NCBI GenBank assembly: GCA_036785705.1
Contig: JAWUZG010000332.1
Span: forward strand, 1,736,001 to 1,800,000
DNA from: Acanthornis magna
Lineage: Eukaryota > Chordata > Aves > Passeriformes > Acanthizidae
Direction of reading: 5' to 3'
Length of the DNA: 64,000 bases
In this document: positions 12,101-26,300 of the stretch, one piece after another
How positions within the stretch are numbered: the first letter of the stretch is position 1
Layout: each line of letters starts with the position of its first letter
Notes under the pieces: generated by a model
What the model saw: only the letters and a program-made list of their open reading frames with translations
What the model was told of the DNA's origin: nothing
The model's database searches: none
Translations under genes and position numbers: made by a program

Positions 12101-13742
12101 AAATCCAGCTCCAAATTAGCTTTTGCTGGTAGCAGTCAGTTCCAGTTGAAGTGCTGATCCTTTAAGGTTCTGAAATGGTTTCAGGCTCTAGATAGCTGAT
12201 TAGACAAAATAGCATGCAGATATCTTTATATATTGCTTTTTTTTTTTTCTTTCATATGAATGCTTAGCTGGAAGTGACTTACAGTGAATGCAAAAGTACA
12301 TGTCTGTGAATGTAGACCATATTGGAAACAGAGATTTACTGTCCCGAAGTGTAATGCTTACTCAGCCATCTGATGAGATTTGAGCACTAAACAGTTTGAG
12401 AGGGATGCATAAAGCTGTTTTATTACAAGATGCTGTTATGAATTGTAGCAGCTTTCCTTATGCTATGCTGCTGTTGCCAAACAAGTTGCATGAATGTAAG
12501 CAGTTTTATTTGTAATTACTTGCTTACATTTCCTTAGAATAGTTGGGTAATAGATGTTTGTGATTCCTGCTCCTCCACTGGTAGCAATCCCTACATCCTG
12601 TTTAATTCAGAATGAAAAGATATCTTCTTAAAACTGTTTGGAGAAAAGCCTCTCTGAGGACTGCTGCAGCTAATATGTGAGGAGGAGTGGGGCTCAGATG
12701 TTTGTGTGTGTGGTAGAACCTTGTCAAAATGGATGCAGAAAGCTTGTATGGGAAAGTTCAAAAAAACAGTTGTCTGTTTCTTCAAAATGCAGTGAAAAGC
12801 AAGGAGATTTCATTTCAGCTGAATTTAAGCAAGTCCCAAAAATGGAGAAATGAATCACTTACCTAAAGAAATGTTATGGAAAATACAGTAGTTAAGACCT
12901 ACACTGTTTTCTAAACTTTGGTCAAAACCTGTATGTTACAAACTGAATTTAACACTTGAAACTCTTCTTGACAGAGCAGTGAAAGCAGTTCCAGTTGTCT
13001 TGTTTATGTGTAGCTACAATTGCTTTAGATGATGCTGCTCAACTCTGTTTTCTTTACGACAGTCAAGCGTGTTCCTCACGACACTCACTGCTTTCACAAA
13101 GTAAGAAACTTGTTTGAAGTAGCAGTGTGATCATCCGTGCTGAAATTTCTCAATGTAGTCTGTCCAGTGTAATTTTGAATGCCAAGCCTTGGTTTTCTGT
13201 TGATTGCCATGCAAGATTCTCTCTCATCTTAAAAAAAAATATTTTTTGCTTGAGAGATCTCCCCAGTATCTACCTGTTTTATTCCTAGCATTGCTCCTTC
13301 TATCCGATTTCTGAGCCCAGGTATGTTTTGCTAATCCTAGTATTGTTAGACAACTTTTAGCTACGTATCCATCGCTTTCATATTCCTTCTTTCCTTATCA
13401 CCTCATTTACCCACCCTTAAGTTAAATTTGGAATGTTGCAGTTGCTGTTGCTGTGTTTCTTCTCTTAGCATGTCTTTCCAAGGCATTCATGTGTGAACCT
13501 CCTGGGAAGTTTTCTGTACAATGGGATGACACCAAGCACTGCAGCTGAGGGCTTTCGGTTTGGCAGTTCCACCAGCACTTGTAGAATATAAAGAAATGTC
13601 TAACGTTAAGGAAATTTGAACAGCTGGATAACATCAGCTGTATTTTTCCCACTATTCCACATGAAAAATACAGAATAGCATGTGGTCAGTTTTTACCTAG
13701 AAGTGAGCAAGTTGTGTGTTGGCTGGAAACAAGTTGAAATTT

Positions 13743-13769
13743 TGATTATGAAACTTATATTCATAATCA
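13743..13769. repeat. 10-bp inverted repeat
   Basis: Arms tgattatgaa (13743-13752) and ttcataatca (13760-13769) around a 7-nt spacer, followed closely by a similar tgattatatgaa. A stem this short is about what chance gives in 64 kb. Confidence 0.6.
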
Positions 13770-15129
13770 TGTTTGATTATATGAAATGGTAAAGGCTCAT
13801 TTGCTGGATGACTCAGTTCAGTACAACTTTGTCTTCTCAAATACATTAATCGATTCCGTTTGTTTAAATATTGAAGTATAAAATTATCTGTATTTTAGGT
13901 TTTGCTACTTAGGCCAGAAGTAATGTTAGTTAGATAATTAAAAAGAAAAAAATAAAAATACCATCATGTAGAACAAATTGCATGAATGTTATTCCTTCAA
14001 ACAAATGGCCATTCTGTGGTAGCTGCTCTAGAACACTTTTTAAAATTACTTCCAGTAGAGTACTGTGTTTTAAAGATGGCAGTTTAAGATGACATGATAA
14101 ATACTATAAATGTAATATTAATAGTTCACATTATGTAGTTAGGGTACCAAAAAAGCTTTTTATGGGTGGTGGTCAATTTGATTTCATAACAATATTTGAT
14201 TTTCTTTTGAAGTTTTTCTGTCCCTCAGATGGGCATTTGAATTATATTGAAGGAAAGCTAAAATGGTACATAGTCTCTGTGGAGGAAGTATTACCTTTGA
14301 CTAAAATTATCTGTAATATGCTAAAAGTTTACTACAAAAAGTGATAATCTGACTTCATTCTTGCTTAAGTAATCTTAAAGAGTTAGAGAGGTGGAAAGAG
14401 TAGTATTAGCCTCATAGTTTCTTGTTTTGGGAGGTTAGGGTTTAGTTTCTAATGAGTCTGCTAAATTTGGTGCAAATATATTTTGACACTAATATAAAAA
14501 GCACTACAGGAAATAAAATCTTGTGTATGACTCGGCAACAAAGTGTGTGTGCTCCTATTACGTTTTTTTTCTGAATTCTTACAAATACAAAAATAAAACT
14601 CGTAAGGCATTATTAACACTATCTGCTTCAAACAGTGAATTTATAAAGTAGATTGTTAATAATATGAGGAATGATATATCACAGCTGTAATGCCATGTCT
14701 TCCAAAGTTAATGAATACTTACAATTTTCATAATGAAAAATTAAAATAAGGTTAAAGTGGTTTTTAAGACTGCCTACAGATCCAGCAGAAGTCTAATTAA
14801 AAGAGCGAAGATTAAATTTGAGGGGCTTGGAAATATATATTACCTAGTGTTATATATGGACTAAAATCCTGCACTTGTGTTTAGGATTGTTCAAATGTGG
14901 ACAATTCAACCAGAACACAGCACAGAAAAATGAAATGTTATTTGCTCTCTGAAATCACTGTGTACACAACAGATTGTGGGTTTAGATGTCTTCAGTACTT
15001 CAGTTATGTGAGTCTCTCTTGTTGACTCAGTGCAACAATCTCTCATCTGTGTTTGCCCGTTTCTTTACCATTTCTGAAGTAAAATGAACCTTGGTGCTTG
15101 TTTTTCCTATTAACAAAGCATAATGAAGC

Positions 15130-15500
15130 TTTCGTTACTGTGCCGTGGCCGTTCTGGGGCAGTGGCCACAAAGCAACGCAAATGAGGTGCGACTTTAACG
15201 CGCTAAGGTCTTTTTGAGGAAGGCCACTGCCACAGCCGGGAGAGATGCCTGGAGAGATGGTGCTGCACAGGTGAGGCTCAGCTGGATCTTTAGAGCTGCC
15301 CCTCGAAGAAAACCTCCAACTTGCATGGTGATGTTGGGCTCCAGGCCACAGGGAGCTGCTGTGAGGTGTTGCATGTTCCTGTGTCGGGGCAGCGGTGGTG
15401 TGTGTGGCACTGTTGGGAGAGGGGACGCTCCCTTCTCTTCCCACAGCTGTTGGCCCAGGCAGGAGGCTGGCGAGGCTGACAGCACAGAACCTGAGATAAG
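15130..15500. other. GC-rich patch in intron 1
   Basis: A clearly GC-richer block than its AT-rich surroundings, with scattered CpG. Overlapping frames of about 100-186 codons are open on both strands (15043-15646), as happens when GC-rich DNA lacks stops by chance. No protein family is recognised. It may be an old repeat, an unrecognised exon or neutral sequence. Confidence 0.5.
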
Positions 15501-16361
15501 CACTGTGATACTGCACCTCCCTCAAGTTCTTTTCCCATTTTGTGTAATGCAGAATGGCTGTAATTGAGAGGATATTTGAATGAGCTGCCTCTGTGGTTAT
15601 CAAATATGTCAGCTTTGCTTTTTATGTTTATATGTTGGGTTTGCAACTCTTACAAGGTGTTATTGCACGAGAGACTCCTCCATCTTAATTTCAGTCTCTT
15701 AAATTCATCTTCCTTCATGTTTTTGACAGGATAACAATGTTACACCTTGATCCCAGTGCATCTATCCCACAGGGGCTTTGCTGTGTGTTGTTTTTTGTGG
15801 CCATCACTACACTATGCAGAGCAGTCTTGGTTAACAAAATTCCTCTGTTGTATTGTTTTAGAGTGAATCTTCTGTTGATCTCTCTCTTTTCTCACTATGT
15901 CTACAAAAGCATAATGGAATAGAATTTATCCAGTTTTTCTCCACTATCTCTTTTTTTCTCCTGAAGATCTTAGGATCCAGTTTAAGGAAACATATACCAA
16001 AAAACATGTCAGAAGTGTGGCAACTTATCCTTTTAGCCATACAGATGTGATATTTATAAAACAGAAACTTTGGCATTTCAAAACGTGACACGTGATGATG
16101 ATATGTAGAGTAAGAGAGCAAAGGAAGAACTTGGGATAAATAGAATGACTTGACAGAACAAAGAAACCTGAAATTAAGAGGTGATTTTTACAGTTGCAAT
16201 ATTATGTTGTGAGATATACAAATATTGTTTAATAGTACTGATTCAGTTATTGAATCTAAAGTATCCATTTGCTCAGCTCTGGAGAATAGGGATTTAATTT
16301 AGATTCAATTTTTTTCCCTGGAAATTATGCTTTTTCTTATAGTATCATGGTTTTGAACTCT

Positions 16362-16418
16362 AATTTAATTTTAATTAAATTTAGTTTAATTTAAATTTAA
16401 TTTAAATTACTTTAATTA
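16362..16418. repeat. AT-only low-complexity tract
   Basis: About 57 bp of almost pure A and T built from taattt, aattta and taaatt units, ending about 75 bp before the antisense CR1. Simple sequence; no other role is visible. Confidence 0.75.
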
Positions 16419-16492
16419 CCCCAGCATCATGCTTTTTCTATCCTCATTGTTTAAGCTGTAGCTGGAGAGAGGGTGAAGTTGATAATCCTTTT

Positions 16493-16652
16493 CATAGAAT
16501 GGTTTGGGTTGGAAGGGAAGTTAAAATCATCTAGTTCCAACCCCCTGCCACGGGCAGGGACACTTTCCACTAGAGCAGCTTGCTCAGACCTCCATCCAAC
16601 CTGGCCTTGGGAATTTCCACAGGTGGGAACCACAGCTTCTCTGGGCAACCCT
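16493..16652 (-). mobile_element. CR1 LINE 3'-end fragment (antisense to TENM2)
   Basis: On the plus strand the copy begins with catagaatggtttgggttgg, the reverse complement of the CR1 3' terminus, and continues through ctagttccaaccccctgcc, the tccatccaacctggccttgg block and ctctgggcaaccc. These are hallmark segments of bird CR1 retrotransposons. It is about 160 bp, 5'-truncated as usual, with no coding capacity. The predicted 63-70-residue frames over it (16451-16685) are retrotransposon remnants and not genes. The inner boundary near 16652 is approximate. Confidence 0.93.
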
Positions 16653-19600
16653 TCTATTCAGAGAAAAAGAGGGGTAAGAGGATGACCATTCCACATAGTA
16701 GAGAAAGAGCAGTTCTTACTGTATTTGTCAGGCATGGGGAAAGACTTGTTTACCTCTGTTTGCACCAGGGATGTACAAACAAATAAATGGCTCAAAATGA
16801 TAGAGTTTTACCTTAGATCCTCTTCAGGTGATGGAAATAATGTGCTGCAAGAGAGGAGTTGTGGTTGCATATCAAAAAATGCTGTTACAGAAATGCACAG
16901 TAAATTTCCACAAACGATTGAATAAATTAAGCCCCTGGACACGTTTATGGTACTGTTTTCAAAACAGGAATTAAAATCTATGTCTCTGGAGGTCGTATGA
17001 CTACTTAGCAAGGGAACAGACTCAAAGTTATTGGTAGCGTCAGTGAATACCAAATATGCTTTTTAAAAAAAAAACAAGATGTATTATACCTCATATGTTT
17101 ACTGCATTAAGTCCAGCAGTATAATTTACTTAATGCTCTGCAATATTCCTGGAAAAAAAAACCAAATTGTTTGGCTTAAATTCATCTTGTTCATATGTAA
17201 TCAGATGAGTAAAGTACTTCATTTATTGTCTGCTCTCTTAAGAGAACCTTTCCCCTACAGAGATGTCTCATCTCAAAGACCTTTATCATCTCAGCTTTCA
17301 AGAGAGAGGGTGAGGTTGGGCTAAACCTTCCTATGGCCTTTTTATTGAAAGGTGTTTTTCTGTTATTAGGGGCTCCAAGACAGTTCTGTGGTTTAGTTCT
17401 GCACTTGGTCTTTGGCAGCCCCAAATCTCCCCCCGAAAACCAAAGGAAATCTTTTAGCCTTGAGCAACTCAAGGAAGAAGCAGACCTTGTTGCATGAGAG
17501 GGCAAACTGTGATTTCTTATCATTTAACTTCCTCCTGTTCCACTTAAAAACAGTTTTGTACGGACTATCTTAAATTTCTTATGACTCCAGGTTGTAAATT
17601 AACATACGGTGTAATCTGAAATGCAGATGAGGGGAGAGAGGGCACTTGTGGAAAGTGGCTTCTTGTCTTACTGTCAAGGAGACTGTTATGCTTGAAGTTT
17701 TATATTTCTGCTGAAATCCATAGATATTTTTGGATATGCAGGTGGTAGAGTGTGTCTGTCAAATTTTCTATTTTTTTTTTTCTCTCAATGAATTCTTTGC
17801 AAGAATCTTGACAAAATATTTTGAATGCATTTGTGTTTTTTTCCTTTTTTTCCCCTATATTCACCATTCAATTACGTCATTTTTTCTGATTTTCTCATCT
17901 CAGTTGTCCTTTCTTAAAGACTTCTAGCCTATGTCGAATCATGCTGGTAAAAAAAGACTTGTAAAATCACAGAAAAAAAAAATCTAGTGAATCTAATAGA
18001 CATGACAGTATCTTCTGTGTTGAAAAGGCAAAGTAAACGCTGAGATATGAGTATTGACATGGGAGAGGGTTACCAAGATAAAGAGAAGATGAACAAGGCT
18101 GGTCAGGAGCAGTGTTGAAAGGGGCTAAAGGAAAAGAGGTGTCGGGGTGGGCTTTAGGGTGCTAGCTCTGGGCACAAGCAGCAAGAACAGAAAGCATTAG
18201 CAGAACTTTTGGAACAAGCTCTTATCTAAATTCATACAATACGGAGACACCAAAAAAGAGGTACCGAGGTGCCTGAGTTTGTTGGAGGGAGCATCAGTGT
18301 GTGGTTGTTTATTTTTGCTCTTCTCAAGTTCAGGCTGTGCTGAGCACACCAGGCAGGGTTTGCACAGCCCTGTATGCATTTGGAATTGTGCTTGTGGTAT
18401 TTTTCCCCACCTAAGGTTTATTTTTCTCCACAGTCTCTATTTGTCATGTCTGTGACTGAACTCCAAGAGACTACAGCTTGAAGTGCTATGCTGATGCAGG
18501 GCCTACTGCCTATTTTAATTATTTTTCTTTTAATAATCGACACTTGATAATTAACAGCATGGTATATCTGACTTCTCAGTAAAAAGATGCCACTTTATTT
18601 TTTACCATTTTCATTATGACATCATTAATGATTGATTACTGCAATTTTAAGTCTGTTTGACCACTGCTACTTCCCATGGATTTGAATTCTCTCCTCACTT
18701 TAGTTTCCTGTGTATAAAGCAACTGTCATTTTGCTAATGGGAAGTGAAATTTCATGTCAGCAGGACAAGCACGTGCTGGGCTTGGCTTTATTTCTTCCAT
18801 AAGCATGTAATGTTTTGTTCTTCTAGGTAGTGTACAAACATTTGAAAGGTATTAGTAATGGAACTTTTCTATAAATCTGTGAGATGCAGGGAACATTCTT
18901 CTCTTAATTAGGACTATCAAGTGTTAAGAGTAATCTTTTAACTACAGTTCCCAAAATACTGTATTTAAAAACACCAAAATTCATTCATATCATAGTTTCA
19001 TGTATATAGCTGCATTTTCTTTTTATTTTTATAGCCATTTTTACCCTCAGAAAACAAATATTAATGTATTTTCTGACAATGAGCATTTATTTACTGAGAA
19101 TGTAAATTTTACTTTCAGAGCTTTTTGATTAGAAAGGAAGAAAAGCAAACTGATTATTCTGAATTATAAAATTATTCAGTACTGAATACCAGTAGATAAT
19201 CCAGGGCACTTTAAGATGCAGCTCTTTTTTCATCTATTTAACAGGCCTCTAAATGATAATGAACTTGTCTTGATGTGCATGTTAATTTGTGGTGAAAGGT
19301 GGTAAATGAGAAGTTACCCAAGATTTAAAGTCTAAGAAAAACAACTTGAAATGCATCTACTTCATCTTTTATGTAGCTAAAAATGATATAAAATGGAAGA
19401 AGACAGAGGTGAAATGCTTAAGAGTGAAAAATGTATAGATCTTAAGTAATTCATAGCTTTTTTTCCTGAAGAGAACAAAAGCTAAGATTATGTATGTCAT
19501 TCTGATGTACCAAATCCTATTTAAATAATTGAGATGTTTGGATTTTGGGTTTTTTTTTTGTCTTACTCTAACTCACATATTATGCCAGTGGGATAATTTA

Positions 19601-20313
19601 TGTTGGTTCATTCCCATTTTACAGACAAAGTGCATGAGAAAAAGGATTAAGTGAGTTGCTCAGGGGCATGAATAACATTGTGAACCGAAAAAGGCAAAAA
19701 AAATCTTTGCACTTAGATTAGTAATCCATTTTTATTTATATTAGCTAATATTTCCACTGTTGGTTTTTTCCTTCCTTTTCTGTTGTCTGCGTAGCATGTA
19801 TTCTTAACTAATCAGAAATTATTTTGCAAACTTCTCTGATTAGTGAAACTTCGAGCCATCCATCACAAGGGAGAATGCTACTTCAGTTAATTCTGTGTGT
19901 CTTGTTTTCATCTAATTTTCTGGTGTTTCTGGAAAATACATATTGCCTTTATCCATCACAAAAATGTAATAATAATTTAGAAAAATAAAGCTTAGAGTGC
20001 TTTATTTGTTGTTACAGAATGGAATTTAAGAATATGCTGGTGAAGTCAAAGACATGCTTTTACTAGGTTTTATTAACATAGGAATTACTCCTGCTCGAGC
20101 AGTTTGACAGCTTTATTAATATAATTTATTTAATAAAGAAGTCTGATACTGCTGGACTGGGGAGAACAAAAGACAGCCAAAGAAATAGGAAAGGCAGGCA
20201 TCAAGAGAGACGATAGTGGAGGCACAGTGAGGGCTCTCACACCTTAGATATGAATTGTGAAATAAATGGAAGAAGGGAATAAAAAGAAAAATGAGCTGAA
20301 TTTGCACGAATTT

Positions 20314-20341
20314 TTAGAAGTCGTCTAACTCTGACTTCTAA
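20314..20341. repeat. 9-bp inverted repeat
   Basis: Arms ttagaagtc (20314-20322) and gacttctaa (20333-20341) around a 10-nt spacer. A further agaagtcag follows about 17 nt later. Could be chance. Confidence 0.55.
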
Positions 20342-22244
20342 GTGTGAATAAAATCTCAGAAGTCAGTGATAACCATGTCTTTGATTGTGAATCCAAGTTC
20401 ACTATAGGGTGGCTTTTAAAAAAAATGGATACTTCTTGACTGAGCATGTTTGGAGACTTTGCCTTGTTGGCTAACGCCAGGCTTCACTGTGGAGGGTCTT
20501 TTACAGAGACAGAATTTTTTTTTGATTTTCTGAGTGTTACTCTGAAAATTTACCGCAGTCCTCATTACAGTGGTACCCTCTTGTGAGTGTCCTGTGGTGT
20601 CAGGAAATGTAATAATAAATCAATTTTCCATTGGGAAAAGGCCACAGGTGAAGTGCAGCCCCTGAGCAGAGCGTGGCGCTCCTTGTTACATGAGGAAAGA
20701 GCAGAGCACATGTTCCCCATGGCATGGATGTGGCCCCTTTCACACTGGGAAGGTCTAGCGCAAGATTTTCAGCCACTCTTGGTCTGTACCAGAGCAATTT
20801 TTGTCGTAATAGTTGATGAGTTCCTTCATGGTTGAAGTGCACAAGAAAAATTGTGTTTGGAGTGTGCTGTTGTGGTCCCTTGATTCTTTCTAATACTGTT
20901 ATTGATAACAACTTAGATTGCTTGTACCAGTATGATTTGCAGTCCCGTGGGCAATTTTTATAGTGTTTAGCAAAAAAAAAAAAAGAAGTAGCCACATCTT
21001 CTAGACTGGTTTATTCAGATTATGCTATCCTTGTCAACCTTGTAAATCTTTCACTGCATTCATTAAAAAACTGGAAACAAAATTATTTTCTGGTTTTCTG
21101 AAATTCAGGGTATATCTCCCTGTCAAAAATGAGCATTCCTTTTAAAAAATTAAGGAGCCAACCTTGATTCAAAAGCAGGTTTGAGTTTGTTGTGTCCTTT
21201 GGCCAATAATCCTTCTCTTTTCTGATCTGTAACATGGAGGGTAAGGTAGGAATCTCTTCCCTGTGTGATTCTTCAGTATATTCGCATGATGTAGCTTAAA
21301 TACGGGCTAAATATGCATGTATGGGTTATATGTGTGGTGGCCAGACTGATATGTCTGTGGAGAGCACGAGTTTTCTTATCCATCCATTTATATTGAGAAA
21401 GCAAGAAAATATGTGTTATCCTTAGGTAACTTTTCAATGAAGGATAAAGTCTTTAGAATTTGTGGAACTTAAGAAAAATTGCATGCAAGAAGTATTTTAA
21501 AATCCAGGTAATTTGAAATGTTCATGGTTAAACAAAACAACCCCATTCATACATAATCGGATTAATTTAAAAATATGTTCATAAAGGTTGAAACGTTTTA
21601 CATTGAGGCAATACTTGTAATTATCAGTGCCACAAAGAAAATTAAAGTATAGGTGTATCTAAATGAAGACATGGAGGGGAAAAAATCATAGGGGTTTAAA
21701 ATAGTAGTTAAACTGCATTATTTCACTTTGTGGACACTCTTATTCGTTATTTTAGTGACCTTCAGTTTCATTAGATTTTTTTTTTAAGATATTACATTGA
21801 AGTAAAGCTATTACATTTCTAAAAATTGGAATTTGTATAGGTATATTTAGCAGTTTAATCTTCAAAGTTTCTTTTTAAGGTTTTTTGTGTTTGTGCAGTT
21901 AAATTCTGACCCAGACACACTCATACAGATAATTGAGGGTTATAAAGATCCCAGCTGTGGGGCAGTACAAGGCAGTGATTCCTTGCCCAAGTCCCAACAG
22001 AAGCCAGGCTCCCATTCCTGTGTAACAGTGGTGGCTGCAAATGATGTTCAGCTGCAGAGCTGCTGTCACAGGATGGGGGCAAATGTTTGGTCAGGTGCTT
22101 ACAAATAATAATGAAATGTGCTCTGAGTAACTAACTCTGTAACCACTTTAATGGCACTGCTCTATGAAGTATGTATGTTCTGACACATATTCTGTGACAT
22201 TTGATGACTGTTTTTTTCCTATTCAGAACATATATAACAAAACC

Positions 22245-22263
22245 AAGAAATCTAAGCCAGAGT
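22245..22263. repeat. 19-bp dispersed direct repeat, copy A
   Basis: The 19-mer aagaaatctaagccagagt occurs here and again at 23185-23203, both on the plus strand, 940 bp apart. The flanks beyond the match are only weakly alike. Confidence 0.85.
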
Positions 22264-23184
22264 TCTTTGTCATGCCCTTTACATTGTAATTTACCATTAA
22301 TTTCTCTTCTAGCCTGGAAAAAAACCTTGTTGCTTTTTTAGTTTGGAGGTGCCATTAACAAATTTAGGTCCAAGGGTCGCTTGGACCTCTTTTCAGTTCA
22401 TGTACATGAAGCAGAAGGAATCAAAGCACATCTGATCCAGTCCTGCATCAGTTGGGGCTTGTGTGTAATGCAATTGCAGGTTCACGGCAGCCATTCTCCT
22501 GTTCTTCCGAACCAGGAAACTGCCTCACAGGGAAGGTCAGGCTGTAGTAGGAGGATGCAGAAGTTGAGTTTATGGTTTAATACTGACCTCCCTCCCTTTT
22601 TTGTCCTGACCCATCCCCTTCATGATACCTAGAAATGCTATGTCGTGGGTCGTTTTTTGTGTTTCCGATGAACTGGACCAATAGACTGGGATTCTGTAGC
22701 TGCTTTTTCCCACCATTTCTTATGCTGGAATTGTGTTTTCCTTGTGTTTACAGTTTTCTGATGCACAGGGCAAGGGCTGTTTCAGTCCTGATGATTGGAT
22801 GTAGCTGTTCACAAAGTGACTGTTTCTACACCATGTTGCCTTTGAAATGGATGCATAACATTCTGCTGGTTCAGAATTCAGCCTAAATGTGACCTTGGAG
22901 TAAATGGTTAATCTGAGTGAAAATTAATCTAATGGATATTTTTTCATACCAGGGTTTCTTTTAATTCTAAAACAAGAGGGAAGGTTCACACAGTGCTTGG
23001 TAACTTTCCTCCCCCACTTGAGAGGATTGAAGGTTAAGTGGGAAGGGAGCCAACTCCTGGTTTCACGTCCTTGCAATTTCAGCTGGACTGTTCCTGTCAG
23101 GTTATAGCAGATATTGTCATACGTAAATGGATTCAAATCAAATAGAAATTGCTTTAGATGTTTTTTATATGAGTGTAATTCACA

Positions 23185-23233
23185 AAGAAATCTAAGCCAG
23201 AGTCCTTATAAAATCTGAGTCCCTATAAAATCC
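23185..23233. repeat. Dispersed repeat copy B plus 17-bp tandem duplication
   Basis: The 19-mer of 22245 recurs at 23185-23203. Its last bases begin a tandem pair: gagtccttataaaatct (23200-23216) and gagtccctataaaatcc (23217-23233), which differ at two positions. This points to a small local duplication. Confidence 0.85.
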
Positions 23234-23295
23234 TATTAAATTCTGAAGTGTTTTTTTTTTTACATGTACAGATACATCGAGCATTACAAGCCTTC

Positions 23296-23312
23296 TTTTT
23301 TTTTTTTTTTTT
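23296..23312. repeat. T17 homopolymer
   Basis: A run of 17 T on the plus strand. No retrotransposed sequence is recognisable on either side, so it is listed only as a simple repeat. Confidence 0.85.
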
Positions 23313-26300
23313 GTAATGGGAAAATGTTTGGGGAGATAAAACCATAAGCTGTAACTGATCAAATGCTGGCAGATGAGGATTTTGTTTCCTAGTTGATTCG
23401 CCGTTCTATCCTTTTTTTAGGCTTGAGAAATCACTTAGAGGTGGCTTGAGAGTAGAATATGGTTCATTGATAGGGAGGATTTCGTGGAATTTGTGGTGGG
23501 AAACTGAAAATGTGCTTCCACAAGTGAGGAAAAACAAGGGGAGTAAGGAGAGGAGACTGAGGTGTGGGAGCAGATGTGTTTTTACTTGGGTCCATCCAAC
23601 CGTTAATAAGCTCAGATTTGAGTCCTACTGGACTTTAATTAATAGCTCTCTGCTGTGAAACATAGACTCTCTAAAGCAGTGGTTAGGAATTCCAAAGAAA
23701 AAGAGCTAATCTGACAAGTATTATCTCTACAGGCATACAGAGAAATAAGTGCTTTGTTGTAAGAAATACGCCGTAACTGATCTGTGACCTTCCTCGCTAA
23801 AGCAGCAGCCTAGGGAGGTCATTTTTGACTCTCAAAATGAGTGCTGTGCTATCATTGCTGCTTACTGTGCTGCAGCTCACAAGGCTTGTTTCCTAATACA
23901 ATTTTACCCATAGCAGAAATGGAGTAAGCTGGTCTTGAAGTCAGCTTCATGGAATAAAACAGAGATCATGATCTGGAATTTCATAGGGGTACCAGGGTTT
24001 ACCTACACTAGAAAAAAAATCAGCATACATAGTAATTTCATCTTGATGAAATCTCTACCACTGAGGCTTGATTAGTAAACACATAATACTTTATTTTTTG
24101 TAACTGAAGGTGGTGTTCTGGTTGCCCAGCTTTAGAGCTAAAGTAAGGCAAGACTCTGGGTAGGCTACATTGACTATAACTGTATCATGCAAATGAGATG
24201 AGGGAAATTTACCCCTACATGCTTATTCTTTTACAATGCCTTTAAAATTCTTTTAAGAGGAGCAAAGATTGAATGTATTCTATTAAGAAATTGCGTGGTG
24301 TATTTTCTCTTTGTGCTTTCTTTTTGCAGAATATTTTCCCTGTGCTTTTTCGTATTTAGAACATGTCTGAGCTGGAAATGGAAGCCTAAAGGTTTTTCTG
24401 ACAAATTGCTGAGGTCTATTAATTTGTATGGTTCGTTTGTGCTCTCCATAGGCAAGCTGAATTTGCTGGTGCATACTTTGGTTGTGTCGGAAATGCAGTT
24501 ATATTTTAAAGTGATATCTAGTCCCTGTAATATTTTTTCTATCAGTGTCAATGTATTTGGAAGACTGAGTCCCTGTAAGGTTGAAAAGAGTCACTTTAGA
24601 AAATAAAAATAAATTGTATGTGAGAAGTTTGTGAAGAGAAGCTTCAGTGGCTGGTGAAGGCTCTTGCAGGAGTACTGAGGGGAGGAGAGGAGCTGTTTAA
24701 TGCCAACTCTTCCTGTAGCCTGTCAATTTATTCATGCAGTGGACCTTGCAAGCCCAATCCACAGATGCTATTTTCTGCTCCTTACTGAATAAAACTCAGT
24801 GCTGGGTCCTGAGTGTAAAGATTAATTAGTCAGTGAGTGTTAAAGGTCTGTTAAAGCCATTATGGCGTACGTCCACAGAGACAAATAGGGGCTATAAAAC
24901 ACTGTGTTCGAAACCTAATTTTACATGTGTATTTTTCATTAATAATAATGATGGTAGTAATAATTATGGTCTTTTCATCCTGAAAGCTCTCCAAGGACTA
25001 AATGCATAGTGCAGTGCATACTGTGTAGGAAGGATCATGCTTTCCATCACTGAAATGCAGGCTGTCAGAAGGCAGCCTTCGACTGACGTGGAGCTCAGGT
25101 TGTTGTTGGCCATTGCACAGGCAGCTGTGCAGTGCAGCTCCTCCAAGGGAGTTTCTTGTGTCCAAAACTAATTGTTTCCTGAGCTGAGGGTACTGGAATA
25201 TATATCATTGTTGAAAATGACAATCAAAGAAATGTATATAGCTATCTATAGTTTACCTTTTTTTAAAATTTATTTTTAGTTTGGCTTCAAAAACCTACCC
25301 TTCCATTCGGCTGCCAGCTTTCAAATAAGCTTGGACTTACAACACTGTTAAATGTTTGACTTTTTATCAGAAATTTTTAGCTAAGTTAATAATTTTTAGC
25401 AATTGGCATAAATGGGAAGAACTTGTTTGTAAATATAAGCATATGCATGAGTTGAAAACACTCTTGCTCATTTCTCAGGACTAGGCTGCAACTGTTCTGT
25501 GTGCACTGAAAATTAATGTCATCATTACCATCACCTCCAAAAGTGACATGCTCCCCTTTGCATATTCTTCAGAGTTCTGTGGGGTTTTGTGGCACTTTTT
25601 GTGTATGTTTTTGGGTTTTGGACAACTGGTGAAGCCTAAGGTGACTGAGATGAGCGAGCTAGCCAATAGGGCCTATCTCTTAAACTGTTCCAGTGTGCAA
25701 AGCTAGAATTGATTATAATACATATAAAGGTATTTCTTCTTTTCTCAGAGTGAGACTCAAGCAGGGAAGGAAGCCATTATATGTTCCCAAAATTTGAGTT
25801 TGTTTACCCTGTTATGTCCAGCTATGAGGTACTTGTTTGGTTAACACAATCCTCATTTACAAAACTGGCTATATGTATTCTCTGTCTGGTTACAAATGAA
25901 GAAAATTGTCAACATGATTGGAAGGGAACTTCCTGTTCTAGTTTGGACACTTGTTTTGTACAGTGTTTTTACCACAGTGCCATATTGGATCAGAAGATGC
26001 CAAGATATGTTAGATCTTAAATACAGAAGATAAAAAGATGGCATTTTTAATGTAAAAAGCAATGGACTGTCAGGTCAGATTCCCATTGTTTTTGTCAGAA
26101 TGCTTTCCAGACTTCTTGTTACACACTGACATCTTAGAAAATTTACTATATTTGTTGGCTCTGTCCAGCAATGGAGGGAAGAACTTGCATTCAGCAGAGT
26201 GTGCAAAAGTGTTCTGGGGTTTCTTAGTCTCTTTGAGGTTGTCTGACTCCTGCAGTGTTTAAGGGAAGTCTCGTTCCTTTAGGAGCACTGTAAGCTGTTT

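Noticed and set aside
15043..15646. 186-codon minus-strand frame, the longest in the window
   Set aside because: It overlaps other open frames on both strands in a GC-rich patch, and its sequence has no recognisable domain or repeat pattern.
16451..16685. Frames of 65-70 codons near 16.5 kb
   Set aside because: They lie on the CR1 3' end, which is non-coding in this part.
24231..24551. 106-codon minus-strand frame with fairly protein-like look
   Set aside because: A 103-codon plus frame overlaps it, composition follows the AT-rich sequence, and no splice or start context supports it.
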